Source: an uncultured Eubacteriales bacterium
GTDB taxonomy: Bacteria > Bacillota > Clostridia > Oscillospirales > Acutalibacteraceae
Assembly (NCBI GenBank): GCA_934463035.1
Contig: CAKSIG010000008.1
Location: forward strand, 1 to 58,170
DNA: 58,170 nt
Direction: 5' to 3'
The notes under the pieces were generated by a model, which saw only the letters and a program-made list of their open reading frames with translations, had not been told where the DNA came from and did not search any database. Both the position numbers and the translations under genes were made by a program. Positions 15,747 to 24,889 of the stretch are shown one piece after another; the first letter of the stretch is position 1, and the number at the start of each line of letters is the position of its first letter.

Positions 15747-18149
15747 ATGACAAAATTTACAGCACCTCAGCTTTCCGCTATGATAGAGCGTAAGCTGTCT
15801 CACAATTTCGGCGTTACTCCCGAACAGGCTTCGGACGAACTTTTTTACAAAGCCTGCGTTTTGGTACTGCTTGAAATAATGAGCGAGCGCCGCGCCGCCT
15901 TCAAAAAGGCGACCGACGAACAGGAAGCAAAAACCGTTTACTATCTCAGTATGGAATTTTTGATGGGTCGTTCGCTTAAAAACACCCTTTACAATCTTGA
16001 CCTTACCAATACTATGAGCCGCGCGCTTGCAAAGTTTAAGGTAAAGCTCGATAAGCTCTATGATTTTGAACCCGACGCGGGGCTTGGCAACGGCGGTCTC
16101 GGCAGACTTGCCGCCTGCTTCCTTGACGGTCTTTCAACAGGCAGTTATCCCGCAATGGGATATTGCATACGCTATGAGCTTGGAATTTTCCGTCAGAAGC
16201 TGGTTGACGGCTGGCAGACCGAAATGCCCGATTTTTGGCTCCCCGGCGGCGGCGTTTGGCTTGAACCGAGACCCACTTCCGCTGTTGACGTACAGTTTGA
16301 CGGCCGCATAAACGAATGGTGGGACGGCGCCTATCACCACGTGGAGCACGTTGATTACACAAGCGTTCACGCAGTTCCCTATGACCTTATGGTTGCGGGT
16401 AAGGACGGCAAGACGGTAAACGTTCTGCGTTTGTGGAGCGCCGAGTGTCAGGACTTTGATATGTCGGCATTCAATCAGGGCGATTATGTCCGTGCGCTTG
16501 AACAGCGCGCTATGGCGGAGTCTATTTCAAAGATTCTTTATCCTGAGGATAATCACATGGAGGGTAAATCCCTGCGTCTGCGTCAGCAGTATTTCCTTGT
16601 TTCCGCTTCGATTCAGGATATACTCAACCGCCATTTAAGAAAATACAACACGCTTGACAATCTTCCCGAAAAGGTTGCCATTCATATTAACGATACCCAC
16701 CCGACCCTTTCTATACCCGAGCTTATGCGTTTCCTGCTTGACGAGTGCGGATATTCGTGGGATAAGGCGTGGAGCCTTGTTAAGCGCACCGTCGCTTACA
16801 CCAACCACACCATTATGTCGGAGGCTTTGGAATGTTGGTCGGAGACCCTGTTTAAGGAAAGACTGCCGCGTATCTATCAGATAGTTAAGGAAATAGACAG
16901 GAGATTCCGCGAGGAGGTTATAACCCTCACAGGCGATCACGCTCTTGCCGAACGCACCGCTATTGTTGCAAACGGCGTTGTCAGAATGGCTAACCTCTGC
17001 GTTGCGACCTGCCACACCGTAAACGGCGTTTCTAAGCTCCACAGTAAAATACTTGTTGACGAACTGTTTAAGGATTATTACGGTATGACCCCCAACAAGT
17101 TCACCAACGTTACCAACGGTATAGCGCACAGAAGATGGCTTTGTCAGGCAAATCCCGAGCTTACGGCATATCTTACCGAGCTTATAGGCGACGGATTTAT
17201 TATGGACGCTTCGCAGCTTGATAAGCTCTCGCAGTTTGAGGACGATAAGACCGTGCTTGCGCGTCTTGCCGAGATCAAGCGTTCAAACAAGGCTCGCTTT
17301 GCCGACTATGTAAAGGCGCAGTATGACGTTACCCTCAACCCCGATTCGATCTTCGATATGCAGGTTAAGAGACTGCACGAGTATAAGCGCCAGCACCTCA
17401 ACGCGCTTAATATAATCACCGATTATATCAAGCTCAAAGAAAACCCGAATATGGACTTCACTCCGAAGACCTATATCTTCGGCGCAAAGGCGGCTCCCGG
17501 ATACCTCTTTGCAAAAGAGATTATACAGATGATCTACCGTCTGTCCGAGGTTATCGACAATGACCGTTCCGTAAGCGACAAGTTGAAGGTACTGTTCCTT
17601 GAAGACTACCGCGTTACCCTTGCCGAACTGATGATTCCTGCCGCCGATATAAGCGAACAGATTTCTCTTGCTTCGACCGAGGCGAGCGGAACGGGTAATA
17701 TGAAACTGATGATGAACGGCGCTGTCACCCTCGGAACCGAGGACGGTGCAAACGTTGAAATTCATCAGGCTGTCGGCGATGACAATATCATCATCTTCGG
17801 TATGAGAACGCCCGAGGTTCTTTCGTTGCAGAAAAACGGCTACTCGCCGATACAGTATTACAACAACAATGCCGAGCTCCGCTCCGCGCTTGATTTCATA
17901 GGCAAGGGAATAGGCGGTCAGACATTTGACAATATCTATAACACGCTTAAAAACGTTGACCATTATATGGCGCTTGCCGACTATGCGGATTACTGCAACG
18001 CTCAGCGCAGAGCGACAAAGCTGTATAACGACCGCGAAACTTGGGAAAAGATGTCCCTTGTAAATATTGCTAAATCGGGCATTTTCTCGGCGGACCGCTC
18101 AATAAAGGATTATGCCGAGAACATCTGGCACATCAAGCCCGTAAAATAA
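15747..18149 (+). CDS. glgP: Glycogen/maltodextrin phosphorylase
   Basis: Releases glucose-1-phosphate from alpha-1,4-glucans with inorganic phosphate. The 800-residue length is standard. The PLP-lysine lies in EASGTGNMKLMMNGA near residue 652, and GLGNGGLGRLAACFLD near residue 113 is also diagnostic. The stop codon overlaps the start of the neopullulanase-like gene (TAATGG), so a debranching or hydrolysing enzyme and the phosphorylase are made together. Confidence 0.97.
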   Translation: MTKFTAPQLSAMIERKLSHNFGVTPEQASDELFYKACVLVLLEIMSERRAAFKKATDEQEAKTVYYLSMEFLMGRSLKNTLYNLDLTNTMSRALAKFKVKLDKLYDFEPDAGLGNGGLGRLAACFLDGLSTGSYPAMGYCIRYELGIFRQKLVDGWQTEMPDFWLPGGGVWLEPRPTSAVDVQFDGRINEWWDGAYHHVEHVDYTSVHAVPYDLMVAGKDGKTVNVLRLWSAECQDFDMSAFNQGDYVRALEQRAMAESISKILYPEDNHMEGKSLRLRQQYFLVSASIQDILNRHLRKYNTLDNLPEKVAIHINDTHPTLSIPELMRFLLDECGYSWDKAWSLVKRTVAYTNHTIMSEALECWSETLFKERLPRIYQIVKEIDRRFREEVITLTGDHALAERTAIVANGVVRMANLCVATCHTVNGVSKLHSKILVDELFKDYYGMTPNKFTNVTNGIAHRRWLCQANPELTAYLTELIGDGFIMDASQLDKLSQFEDDKTVLARLAEIKRSNKARFADYVKAQYDVTLNPDSIFDMQVKRLHEYKRQHLNALNIITDYIKLKENPNMDFTPKTYIFGAKAAPGYLFAKEIIQMIYRLSEVIDNDRSVSDKLKVLFLEDYRVTLAELMIPAADISEQISLASTEASGTGNMKLMMNGAVTLGTEDGANVEIHQAVGDDNIIIFGMRTPEVLSLQKNGYSPIQYYNNNAELRSALDFIGKGIGGQTFDNIYNTLKNVDHYMALADYADYCNAQRRATKLYNDRETWEKMSLVNIAKSGIFSADRSIKDYAENIWHIKPVK

Positions 18150-20011
18150 TGGTGAGTATGGAATATTATCCTTTTGATTCAAGAAATTCTTTATACCGCA
18201 GTAAACTCGGAGCCGTTGCCGACGGGGAAACCCTTCGGCTGCGGCTGTTACTGCATAATGACGCCCACGTTTATGAGGCTTTTTTGCTGTTTTCGGACGA
18301 TTTCGGCAACACAAGCGAAATAAAGCTCGAAAAACGCGAACAGCTTGAAAATTACCGCTTTTACGACTGCGAGGTCACGCCGAAAAACGGCATATATTGG
18401 TATTCGTTCCGCTATACAAGCGAGTACGGCGAGTTTTATGTAAACCGCGAGAAACACTCTCTCGGAATAGTTTCGCGCGAGAAGCGCCGTGCTTGGCAGC
18501 TTACCGTTTACGACGGTAATTTCAAAACTCCCGATTGGCTCAGCGGCGGCATAATCTACCAAATTTTCCCCGACCGCTTTTTTGCTTCGGGCGAAAAGAA
18601 AGAAGATGTCCCGAGGGACAGATTTTTGTGCGACGATTGGTCAAAGCAGCCCGAATACCGACAGAATAACGGCCCCTGCTCGCTCGGCAACGACTATTAC
18701 GGCGGCGATTTTAAGGGAATAGAGCAAAAGCTCGGCTATTTAAGCGATCTCGGCGTAAGCTGTATCTATATGAACCCCGTTTTTGAGGCACATTCAAATC
18801 ACCGCTACAACACGGCGGACTATATGAAGTTAGACCCGCTCCTCGGCAATGAAAAGGATCTGCAATCGCTGATAGACGCGGCAAAAAAACGCGGCATTTA
18901 CATAGTGTTTGACGGCGTTTTTTCTCACACGGGGGACGACAGCAGGTATTTCAACCGCTATAACCGCTATGATACCGTAGGCGCCTACAACTCAATGCAG
19001 TCGCCGTATTACAGCTGGTATAAGTTCAATAATTATCCCGACAGCTATTCGGCGTGGTGGGGCGTTCCGTCCCTGCCCGAAACCAATGAGGAAGACCCGT
19101 CCTTCACCGAATTTATAACGGGAAAAGACGGCGTTATAAGATATTGGCTTAAAAAGGGCATACGCGGTTGGCGGCTTGACGTTGCCGATGAACTGCCCGA
19201 CGCTTTTTTGGATAACATCAGGAAAGCGGTAAAGGCAGAAGGCGCAGATAAATTCCTTTTGGGCGAGGTCTGGGAGGACGCGACAAATAAAATAAGCTAC
19301 GGCGCAAGAAGAAAATTTTTGCGCGGCAGTCAGCTCGATTCGGTTATGAACTATCCGTTCAGCGAGGCGATCTTCGCTTTCTTAAAGGGCGGCGACGCTG
19401 ACGAGCTTATGGACAGCGTGCTTGACATTATGGAAAACTATCCGCCCGAGGCGGTAAAGCTCCTTATGAACCATATCGGAACGCACGACACCGTGCGCGC
19501 CATAACCCGTCTCGGTATAGACGACGGATATGTCGGCGACCGCGCTTGGCAGTCTTCGCGCGTTATGACCTATGACGAATACTCAAAGGGCGTAAGACTG
19601 TTAATGATCGCCGCCGTTCTGCAATACACTCTGCCGGGCGTGCCGTCGCTCTACTACGGCGATGAAGCGGGTCTTGCGGGCTACGGCGATCCGTTTTGCC
19701 GCGGTACCTACCCTTGGGGCAAGGAAAACGCCGCGCTTGTTGAGTTTTATAAAAAGCTCGGCAAAATGCGCAGGAGCAACAGGGCGTTTGACAACGGCGA
19801 GTTTATTCCCGTATATGCCTCGTTCGGCAGCGTTATCTATGAGCGCAAAAAAGGCGCAAGCTCAGTGCTTGTCGCGGTAAACCGCTGGTGCGAGCCTACC
19901 TACGCCGATATACCCGACCGTTTCAGAACAGCAAAGGCGCTGTTCGGCGAATATGACGGTGCGGACAGACTTCTTATCCCCGCGCAAGGCTTTGTAATTC
20001 TTAAAAAATAA
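18149..20011 (+). CDS. GH13 neopullulanase/maltogenic amylase-like enzyme
   Basis: A 620-residue cytoplasmic alpha-glucan hydrolase. The first 110 residues look like a CBM34 N domain. The GH13 barrel follows, with GWRLDVADE (nucleophile Asp near 343), LLGEVWED (acid Glu near 373) and NHIGTHDT (Asp near 446). The N domain favours neopullulanase, cyclomaltodextrinase or maltogenic amylase over plain alpha-amylase. The start overlaps the glgP stop; an ATG nine bases later (18158) is possible. It probably trims or opens maltodextrins ahead of GlgP. Confidence 0.88.
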   Translation: MVSMEYYPFDSRNSLYRSKLGAVADGETLRLRLLLHNDAHVYEAFLLFSDDFGNTSEIKLEKREQLENYRFYDCEVTPKNGIYWYSFRYTSEYGEFYVNREKHSLGIVSREKRRAWQLTVYDGNFKTPDWLSGGIIYQIFPDRFFASGEKKEDVPRDRFLCDDWSKQPEYRQNNGPCSLGNDYYGGDFKGIEQKLGYLSDLGVSCIYMNPVFEAHSNHRYNTADYMKLDPLLGNEKDLQSLIDAAKKRGIYIVFDGVFSHTGDDSRYFNRYNRYDTVGAYNSMQSPYYSWYKFNNYPDSYSAWWGVPSLPETNEEDPSFTEFITGKDGVIRYWLKKGIRGWRLDVADELPDAFLDNIRKAVKAEGADKFLLGEVWEDATNKISYGARRKFLRGSQLDSVMNYPFSEAIFAFLKGGDADELMDSVLDIMENYPPEAVKLLMNHIGTHDTVRAITRLGIDDGYVGDRAWQSSRVMTYDEYSKGVRLLMIAAVLQYTLPGVPSLYYGDEAGLAGYGDPFCRGTYPWGKENAALVEFYKKLGKMRRSNRAFDNGEFIPVYASFGSVIYERKKGASSVLVAVNRWCEPTYADIPDRFRTAKALFGEYDGADRLLIPAQGFVILKK

Positions 20012-20025
20012 TTTTCTGATATTAA

Positions 20026-20092
20026 AAGGCTCACATCTTTTTTAAAAGATGTGAGCCTTCTAATATCTAATATCTAACATCTAACATCTAAA
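20026..20092 (-). repeat. Heptamer-hairpin repeat, copy D (solo)
   Basis: A long hairpin (20026-20059, arm AGGCTCACATCTTTT, two-base loop) followed by reverse heptamers (TAATATC, TAACATC). It lies between the convergent neopullulanase-like gene and the uxu operon and would end transcription in both directions. No 102-residue gene lies next to this copy. Confidence 0.85.
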
Positions 20093-21271
20093 TCACCATT
20101 TAACGCTCCAACGTTCCTTATATCCGCCGAATGTATCGTTCGGGTTGTTTTCGCCGTCCTTATACTTAGACGCGGCGATGCGCTCGCCGAGCATTTTATC
20201 AAAGAGGTCGGTATCAAGCGGCAGTTCAATCTCTTTTGAGCCGCACCAAGAGGAAAGGTATGCGGCGTTGGAGAGGGTCAGTTCGTTAATGCCTTCTGTG
20301 CCGTTCGAGATAAGCGGTTCGCCGTTCAGCACGGCGTTCGCAAAGTTTGAAAGTATGCCCTTGTGCGCGGTCTCGGGGAACCGCGGAGTATATTCGCTGT
20401 ATTCAATTTCGCAATCAAAGGTGCGCTGATTTGAAGTGAAGCACAGCTCGCGTTCCGATTTTTTAAGCTGCCACAGCTTTAAAACCCCGTTTTCTATTAT
20501 GCATTTGCCCCTGTCGCCCGATATTTCAAGGCGGTTTGTTCCCGGATATTCGCCCGTCGAGGTGATAAATACACCCGTTGCGCCGTTTTTGTAACGGGTA
20601 TGTATGGTAACGTCGTCCTCGACCTCTATGTTGTGGTATTTTCCGACATCGCAAAAGGCGGTTACGGCACAGGGCATACCGCATATCCATTGCCATAAAT
20701 CAAGGTTGTGAGGCGCCTGATTGAGCAGAACTCCGCCGCCCTCGCCTGCCCAGGTAGCGCGCCATTTACCCGAATCGTAATAGCTTTGCGTGCGGTACCA
20801 GTTTGTTACTATCCAAACGGTGCGTTTCAGTTCGCCAAGCTCGCCGCCCTTTACTATCTCCCTTGCCCTGCGGTATATACCGTTGGTGCGCTGATTAAAC
20901 ATTATCGCAAATACTTTTCCGCTTTTTTCGGCGGTTTTATTAAGCCTTTGCGCCGAAGATACGCTTATATCAACAGGCTTTTCAACCAAAACATGCTTGC
21001 CCGCGTTTAACGCCGCTTCGGCTATTTTCGCGTGGCTCGGGTGCGGAGTTGCGATTATCACCGCGTCGATGTTTTTGTCATTCAAAATATCCCCGAAATC
21101 CGTAAATATCGGAGTTTCGGGGAATTTTTCGCGCAGGAAATCACACCTCTCGGCTGAACTGTCGCACAAAGCCGAGAGTGTAAGTCCCTTTATTTCGCCG
21201 CCGTTTATGCAAATTGCGTGCGCCGTACCCATATAGCCGACGCCTATTATTGCAGTTCTCAAAGCGTTCAT
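20093..21271 (-). CDS. Gfo/Idh/MocA-family oxidoreductase, second copy
   Basis: A 392-residue NAD(P)-dependent sugar or cyclitol dehydrogenase. It has a Rossmann motif GVGYMGTAHA at the N terminus and EKP in HVLVEKPVD near residue 95. It is clearly paralogous to the gene just upstream (shared CIYRRA/GIYRRA-type, WYRTQSYYDSG, GGVLLNQAPHNLDLWQW segments), so the pair arose by tandem duplication. The substrate is unknown. It is the last gene of the uronate operon and ends against heptamer repeat D. Confidence 0.88.
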   Translation of the reverse strand: MNALRTAIIGVGYMGTAHAICINGGEIKGLTLSALCDSSAERCDFLREKFPETPIFTDFGDILNDKNIDAVIIATPHPSHAKIAEAALNAGKHVLVEKPVDISVSSAQRLNKTAEKSGKVFAIMFNQRTNGIYRRAREIVKGGELGELKRTVWIVTNWYRTQSYYDSGKWRATWAGEGGGVLLNQAPHNLDLWQWICGMPCAVTAFCDVGKYHNIEVEDDVTIHTRYKNGATGVFITSTGEYPGTNRLEISGDRGKCIIENGVLKLWQLKKSERELCFTSNQRTFDCEIEYSEYTPRFPETAHKGILSNFANAVLNGEPLISNGTEGINELTLSNAAYLSSWCGSKEIELPLDTDLFDKMLGERIAASKYKDGENNPNDTFGGYKERWSVKW

Positions 21272-22443
21272 TATTTATCTCCGCCATAGGTTGCCGAAGT
21301 ATCGGCATAAACCGTTTTTGTTTCCTTTTTTCTGCGCGAGGTGGCAACGCGTTTCATAAGCTCGTTGTAGTAAAGCTCCTCGTCAAACGGAATTTCAACC
21401 GTTTTGCCGAGCCACGATGAAAGGTGCATTGCGTTTGAAAGGGTGAGTCCGTTTATGCCCTCTTTTCCGTTCGCTACAAGCGGGGTTCCCCTTAATATCG
21501 CGCCGCCCCAAGCGTTGAGTACGCCGATATGCTGTTCGTTCTTGCCGTCGGTCTCTATTTCAAGCTCGTGCGCCGCGGGACAGCCGAACGACTCTTTATT
21601 GGTTGCCGTAAACTCAGGCTCGCTCATTTCAAATTCCAAAACGGTAAGTTTTTCGTCCTCTGCCACTATTTTTGCGCCGTCCATCTGTATTTCAAAACGG
21701 TTGGTGCCTTTTGCGTCGCCCGTTGAGGTGATAAACACGCCCGTTGCGCCGTTTTCGTACTCAACATAGGCGGTAACGTCGTCCTCTACCTCTATATCAT
21801 GCCATTTGCCGTATTGCAGGTGTGCTTCGACCTTTTTCGGCATACCGCATATCCACTGCCACAAATCAAGCTGATGCGGACATTGGTTGAGCAGAACTCC
21901 GCCGCCCTCGCCGGACCAGGTGGCGCGCCACGCGCCCGAATCGTAGTATGCCTGCGGACGGTACCAGTTAGTTATCAGCCAATTGGTTCTTCTTATCTGA
22001 CCGTATTTGCCCGACTGCACAAGCTCGCGCATTTTGCGGTATATGCAGTTGGTGCGCTGATTGAACATCATACCGAACACAACGTTACTTTTTTCGGCGG
22101 CTGCGTTCATTTCGCGCACCTGCTTTGTGTAAACCCCAGCAGGCTTTTCAGCCATAACGTGGATACCATTTTCCATACACATTATCGCATATTTCGGGTG
22201 GTCGTAATGCGGAACCGATACAATGCAGGCGTCGATTTTGCCGCTTGAAAGCATTTCTTCCGCCGTGGGATAAAGCAGAACGCCCTCGGGCAGATTTTCC
22301 TTTGCCCATTCAAGACGGTCGGGGTTTATATCCGCAACCGCGGCAAGCTCAAAATCGGGGCATTTGCCCTCGGCTACGTTTTTTGCGTGGGCAGAGCCCA
22401 TATTTCCTATACCGATTATACCGAGACGAATTTTCTTGTCCAT
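21271..22443 (-). CDS. Gfo/Idh/MocA-family oxidoreductase, first copy
   Basis: A 390-residue sugar dehydrogenase with Rossmann motif GIGNMGSAHA, an EKP motif in HVMAEKPAG, and the GEGGGVLLNQCPHQLDLWQW segment. It overlaps the downstream paralogue by one base (TAATG). Together with the two epimerase-like genes upstream this suggests oxidation and epimerisation of a further sugar acid, glycoside or inositol-type substrate. The context is uronate catabolism. Confidence 0.88.
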   Translation of the reverse strand: MDKKIRLGIIGIGNMGSAHAKNVAEGKCPDFELAAVADINPDRLEWAKENLPEGVLLYPTAEEMLSSGKIDACIVSVPHYDHPKYAIMCMENGIHVMAEKPAGVYTKQVREMNAAAEKSNVVFGMMFNQRTNCIYRKMRELVQSGKYGQIRRTNWLITNWYRPQAYYDSGAWRATWSGEGGGVLLNQCPHQLDLWQWICGMPKKVEAHLQYGKWHDIEVEDDVTAYVEYENGATGVFITSTGDAKGTNRFEIQMDGAKIVAEDEKLTVLEFEMSEPEFTATNKESFGCPAAHELEIETDGKNEQHIGVLNAWGGAILRGTPLVANGKEGINGLTLSNAMHLSSWLGKTVEIPFDEELYYNELMKRVATSRRKKETKTVYADTSATYGGDK

Positions 22444-22457
22444 AAAAAATGCTCCTT

Positions 22458-23204
22458 TTAAAATCCGCGCGAGCGGAGGTAGTCGTAACTGCGTTTAAGG
22501 CAGTCAAACGGGTCTTCGCCGCCGCAGTCGTCCTGCTCGACAAGCATATATTTTGTTCCCGAGCTTTCCGCCTTTTCAAAAACACGGTCAAAATTTATGT
22601 TTCCCTCGCCCAGCACCGCCATTTTTCTGCCGTATGCGAAGTCTTTAAGGTGGATACACGGCACTCTGCCCGACAGCCGTTCAAGCCAATAGGCTGGGTC
22701 GCCGCCGCCCGCCTGCACCCAAAACGTATCAAGCGTAAATCCCATTTCGTCGGGCGAGAACTCGTCGGCAAGCATACCGTATATTACCTTGCCGTTTATG
22801 TGCTTAAACTCGTTATCGTGATTGTGGAACATAAAGTATTTGCCGTTTTCCTTTAAGGCTTTCGCGGCAGGCTTTAAATCCTTTACAAAGTCTTCATAGC
22901 AGTTGCCCTTCTCGTTGCCGAAGCCGTAATACCCAAGTCCGATATACGTGCAGTCAAGCACGTCATGCTCGCGGGACACCTTTTCCGCCTCGTCCCTCAA
23001 TCTTTCAAGCGGCACGTGGTTCAAAACGCATTTAAGCCCGTTTTTGTCAAGCTGTTCTTTAAGCCATTCGGGCTCGTAAGCGCAAACGCCCGAAACCTGA
23101 ACGTTTTTATAGCCTATGTCCGCTACTTTTTTGAGTGATTCGGAAAGCGACTCTGTATCCTTGCAAAAATCCCTTACCGTGAATAACTGCGCACCTATTT
23201 CCAT
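22458..23204 (-). CDS. Sugar phosphate isomerase/epimerase (AP endonuclease family 2 TIM barrel)
   Basis: A 248-residue xylose-isomerase-like barrel. Family features are the N-terminal GAQLFTVRDFCKD, the metal-site segments MFHNHDNEF and GFTLDTFWVQAGG, and IHLKDF. The substrate is unknown; relatives often pair with Gfo/Idh/MocA dehydrogenases, as here. It sits 14 bases upstream of the first dehydrogenase gene. Confidence 0.85.
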   Translation of the reverse strand: MEIGAQLFTVRDFCKDTESLSESLKKVADIGYKNVQVSGVCAYEPEWLKEQLDKNGLKCVLNHVPLERLRDEAEKVSREHDVLDCTYIGLGYYGFGNEKGNCYEDFVKDLKPAAKALKENGKYFMFHNHDNEFKHINGKVIYGMLADEFSPDEMGFTLDTFWVQAGGGDPAYWLERLSGRVPCIHLKDFAYGRKMAVLGEGNINFDRVFEKAESSGTKYMLVEQDDCGGEDPFDCLKRSYDYLRSRGF

Positions 23205-23216
23205 TTTAAAAACTCC

Positions 23217-24062
23217 TTAAATCAGGCTTTTAAATGCGTCTACCGCCGCCTTGAACGCGGCTTCCTTGGTGGGATAGCTGTAAAGCGTGCCGACCTCGGA
23301 GGTATTGCCGTCCTTTTCAAGACCTGCAAGACCGTCAAACACCGTGAGGTGCGGCTCAATTGTAAAGTCGCGTCCTCCGTTTGAAATAAACTTTGAAACA
23401 ATTTTCTCAACGTTGCCGTCGCCCTTGCCGGCGGGAACAACCCTGCCGTCCCAAAGGGCGTCTTTTATGTGCATATACTTAATGTATTTTCCGAGCATAT
23501 CCCACGCTTCAAGCGTGTCCTGTCCGCACTGAACAAAGTTTGCAGGGTCGAAAATCCCTTTCATTTCGGGCAGAGCGCGGTGTATTTCAAGACATTCCTT
23601 TGCCTTTGCACCGTAAATTCCCTTTTCGTTCTCGTGGCAGAGGTCTATGCCGCTGTCCTTTGCAATGTCAAGAAATTCGCCGAGACGGGAAATGACCTCG
23701 TTCTTATAACCGTCGGTGCTTTTGCCGTCGGGTATGTAGAATGAGAAAAGGCGAATGTTTTTCGCGCCTAAAATATCAGCTGTTTCAAGCGTGCGCTTTA
23801 ATTTTTCCTTTTCGGCACCGAAATCGTCCTTTTCAATGTCGATTTTTCCTATCGGCGAGCCTATCGACCAGGTTATAAGACCCGCGCCGTCCAGCTTTTG
23901 TCTTACTTCTTTTGCTTTTTCGGGCGATATATCCGAAACGTTTATATCGTCAACGTTTCGCATTTCAAGTCCCGAAACGCCGTTTTCAAGCATAGCTTTT
24001 ATCTGCCCGTCTATAAGCGGACTTGCCTCGTCCGCAAAGGCGTTAATATTTATGCTTTTCAT
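23217..24062 (-). CDS. Sugar phosphate isomerase/epimerase
   Basis: A 281-residue TIM barrel related to the next gene downstream but more diverged. Visible elements are NAFADEASPLIDGQIKAM at the N terminus, the LCHENEKGIYG metal-ligand strand and GIFDPANFVQCG, then MHIKDA. It lies two bases downstream of the SDR gene in the same operon. The substrate is not evident. Confidence 0.84.
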   Translation of the reverse strand: MKSININAFADEASPLIDGQIKAMLENGVSGLEMRNVDDINVSDISPEKAKEVRQKLDGAGLITWSIGSPIGKIDIEKDDFGAEKEKLKRTLETADILGAKNIRLFSFYIPDGKSTDGYKNEVISRLGEFLDIAKDSGIDLCHENEKGIYGAKAKECLEIHRALPEMKGIFDPANFVQCGQDTLEAWDMLGKYIKYMHIKDALWDGRVVPAGKGDGNVEKIVSKFISNGGRDFTIEPHLTVFDGLAGLEKDGNTSEVGTLYSYPTKEAAFKAAVDAFKSLI

Positions 24063-24064
24063 AA

Positions 24065-24889
24065 TTAAACTCCCGAATATGCCGAAAATCCGCCGTCGAT
24101 AGGCAGGGTGATTCCCGTTACAAATCCCGCTTTTTCTTCGTCAAGCAGCCATTCGACCGCGCCGTTAAGCTCGCTCGCTTCGCCGAAACGTCCCATAGGT
24201 GTCGAACGGAGTATTTTTTCGGTTCTGGCGGTGGGTGTGCCGTCTTCATTAAAGAGCAGACCGCGGTTTTGGTTGGTTACGAAAAATCCCGGAGCTATCG
24301 CGTTTACGCGTATGCCTTCCTTTGCAAAGTGAACGGCAAGCCAAGATGTGAAGTTGGAAACCGCCGCCTTTGCCGCCGAATAAGCAGGTATTTTGGTAAG
24401 CGGACGGTAAGCGTTCATTGATGAAATATTCAGAACCGAGCAGCCCTTTCTGCCGAGCATATCGGGCATAAACACCTGACTCGGAAGAAGTACGCCTTTG
24501 AGGTTGAGGTCAAAAACAAAGTCGAATCCCTTTTCGTCTATATTGAAGAACGTGAGAAAATCCTGTGCCGACTCGTCGCCGCTCTCATATTCCTCGTGCA
24601 GGGTGGTGCATTTAGGGTTGTTGCCGCCTGCGCCGTTTATCAGAACGTCGCACGGACCGAGATCCGACAATATCTGCTTATGAACCTGCTCAATATTCTC
24701 CCTGTCAAGCACGTTGCACTTGTATGCGCGCGCCGTGCCGCCCGCGGCGGTTATTTTATCAGCCGCTTTCTTTGCGGCTTCCTCATTGAGGTCGAGCAAT
24801 GCGACCTTTGCGCCCTTTGCCGCCAAAAATTCCGAAAATCCGGAGCAAAGAACTCCGCCTGCACCTGTGATTACAACTACCTTATCCAT
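24065..24889 (-). CDS. SDR-family oxidoreductase, probable fructuronate/mannonate reductase
   Basis: A 274-residue short-chain dehydrogenase with the nucleotide-binding TGAGG start (VVITGAGGVLCSGF), NGAGG, catalytic Ser in NISSMNAY and YSAAK. SDR enzymes in this position reduce D-fructuronate to D-mannonate in clostridia, replacing the long-chain UxuB. The start overlaps the uxuA stop by one base, which supports the assignment. The specific substrate is inferred from the neighbour. Confidence 0.85.
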   Translation of the reverse strand: MDKVVVITGAGGVLCSGFSEFLAAKGAKVALLDLNEEAAKKAADKITAAGGTARAYKCNVLDRENIEQVHKQILSDLGPCDVLINGAGGNNPKCTTLHEEYESGDESAQDFLTFFNIDEKGFDFVFDLNLKGVLLPSQVFMPDMLGRKGCSVLNISSMNAYRPLTKIPAYSAAKAAVSNFTSWLAVHFAKEGIRVNAIAPGFFVTNQNRGLLFNEDGTPTARTEKILRSTPMGRFGEASELNGAVEWLLDEEKAGFVTGITLPIDGGFSAYSGV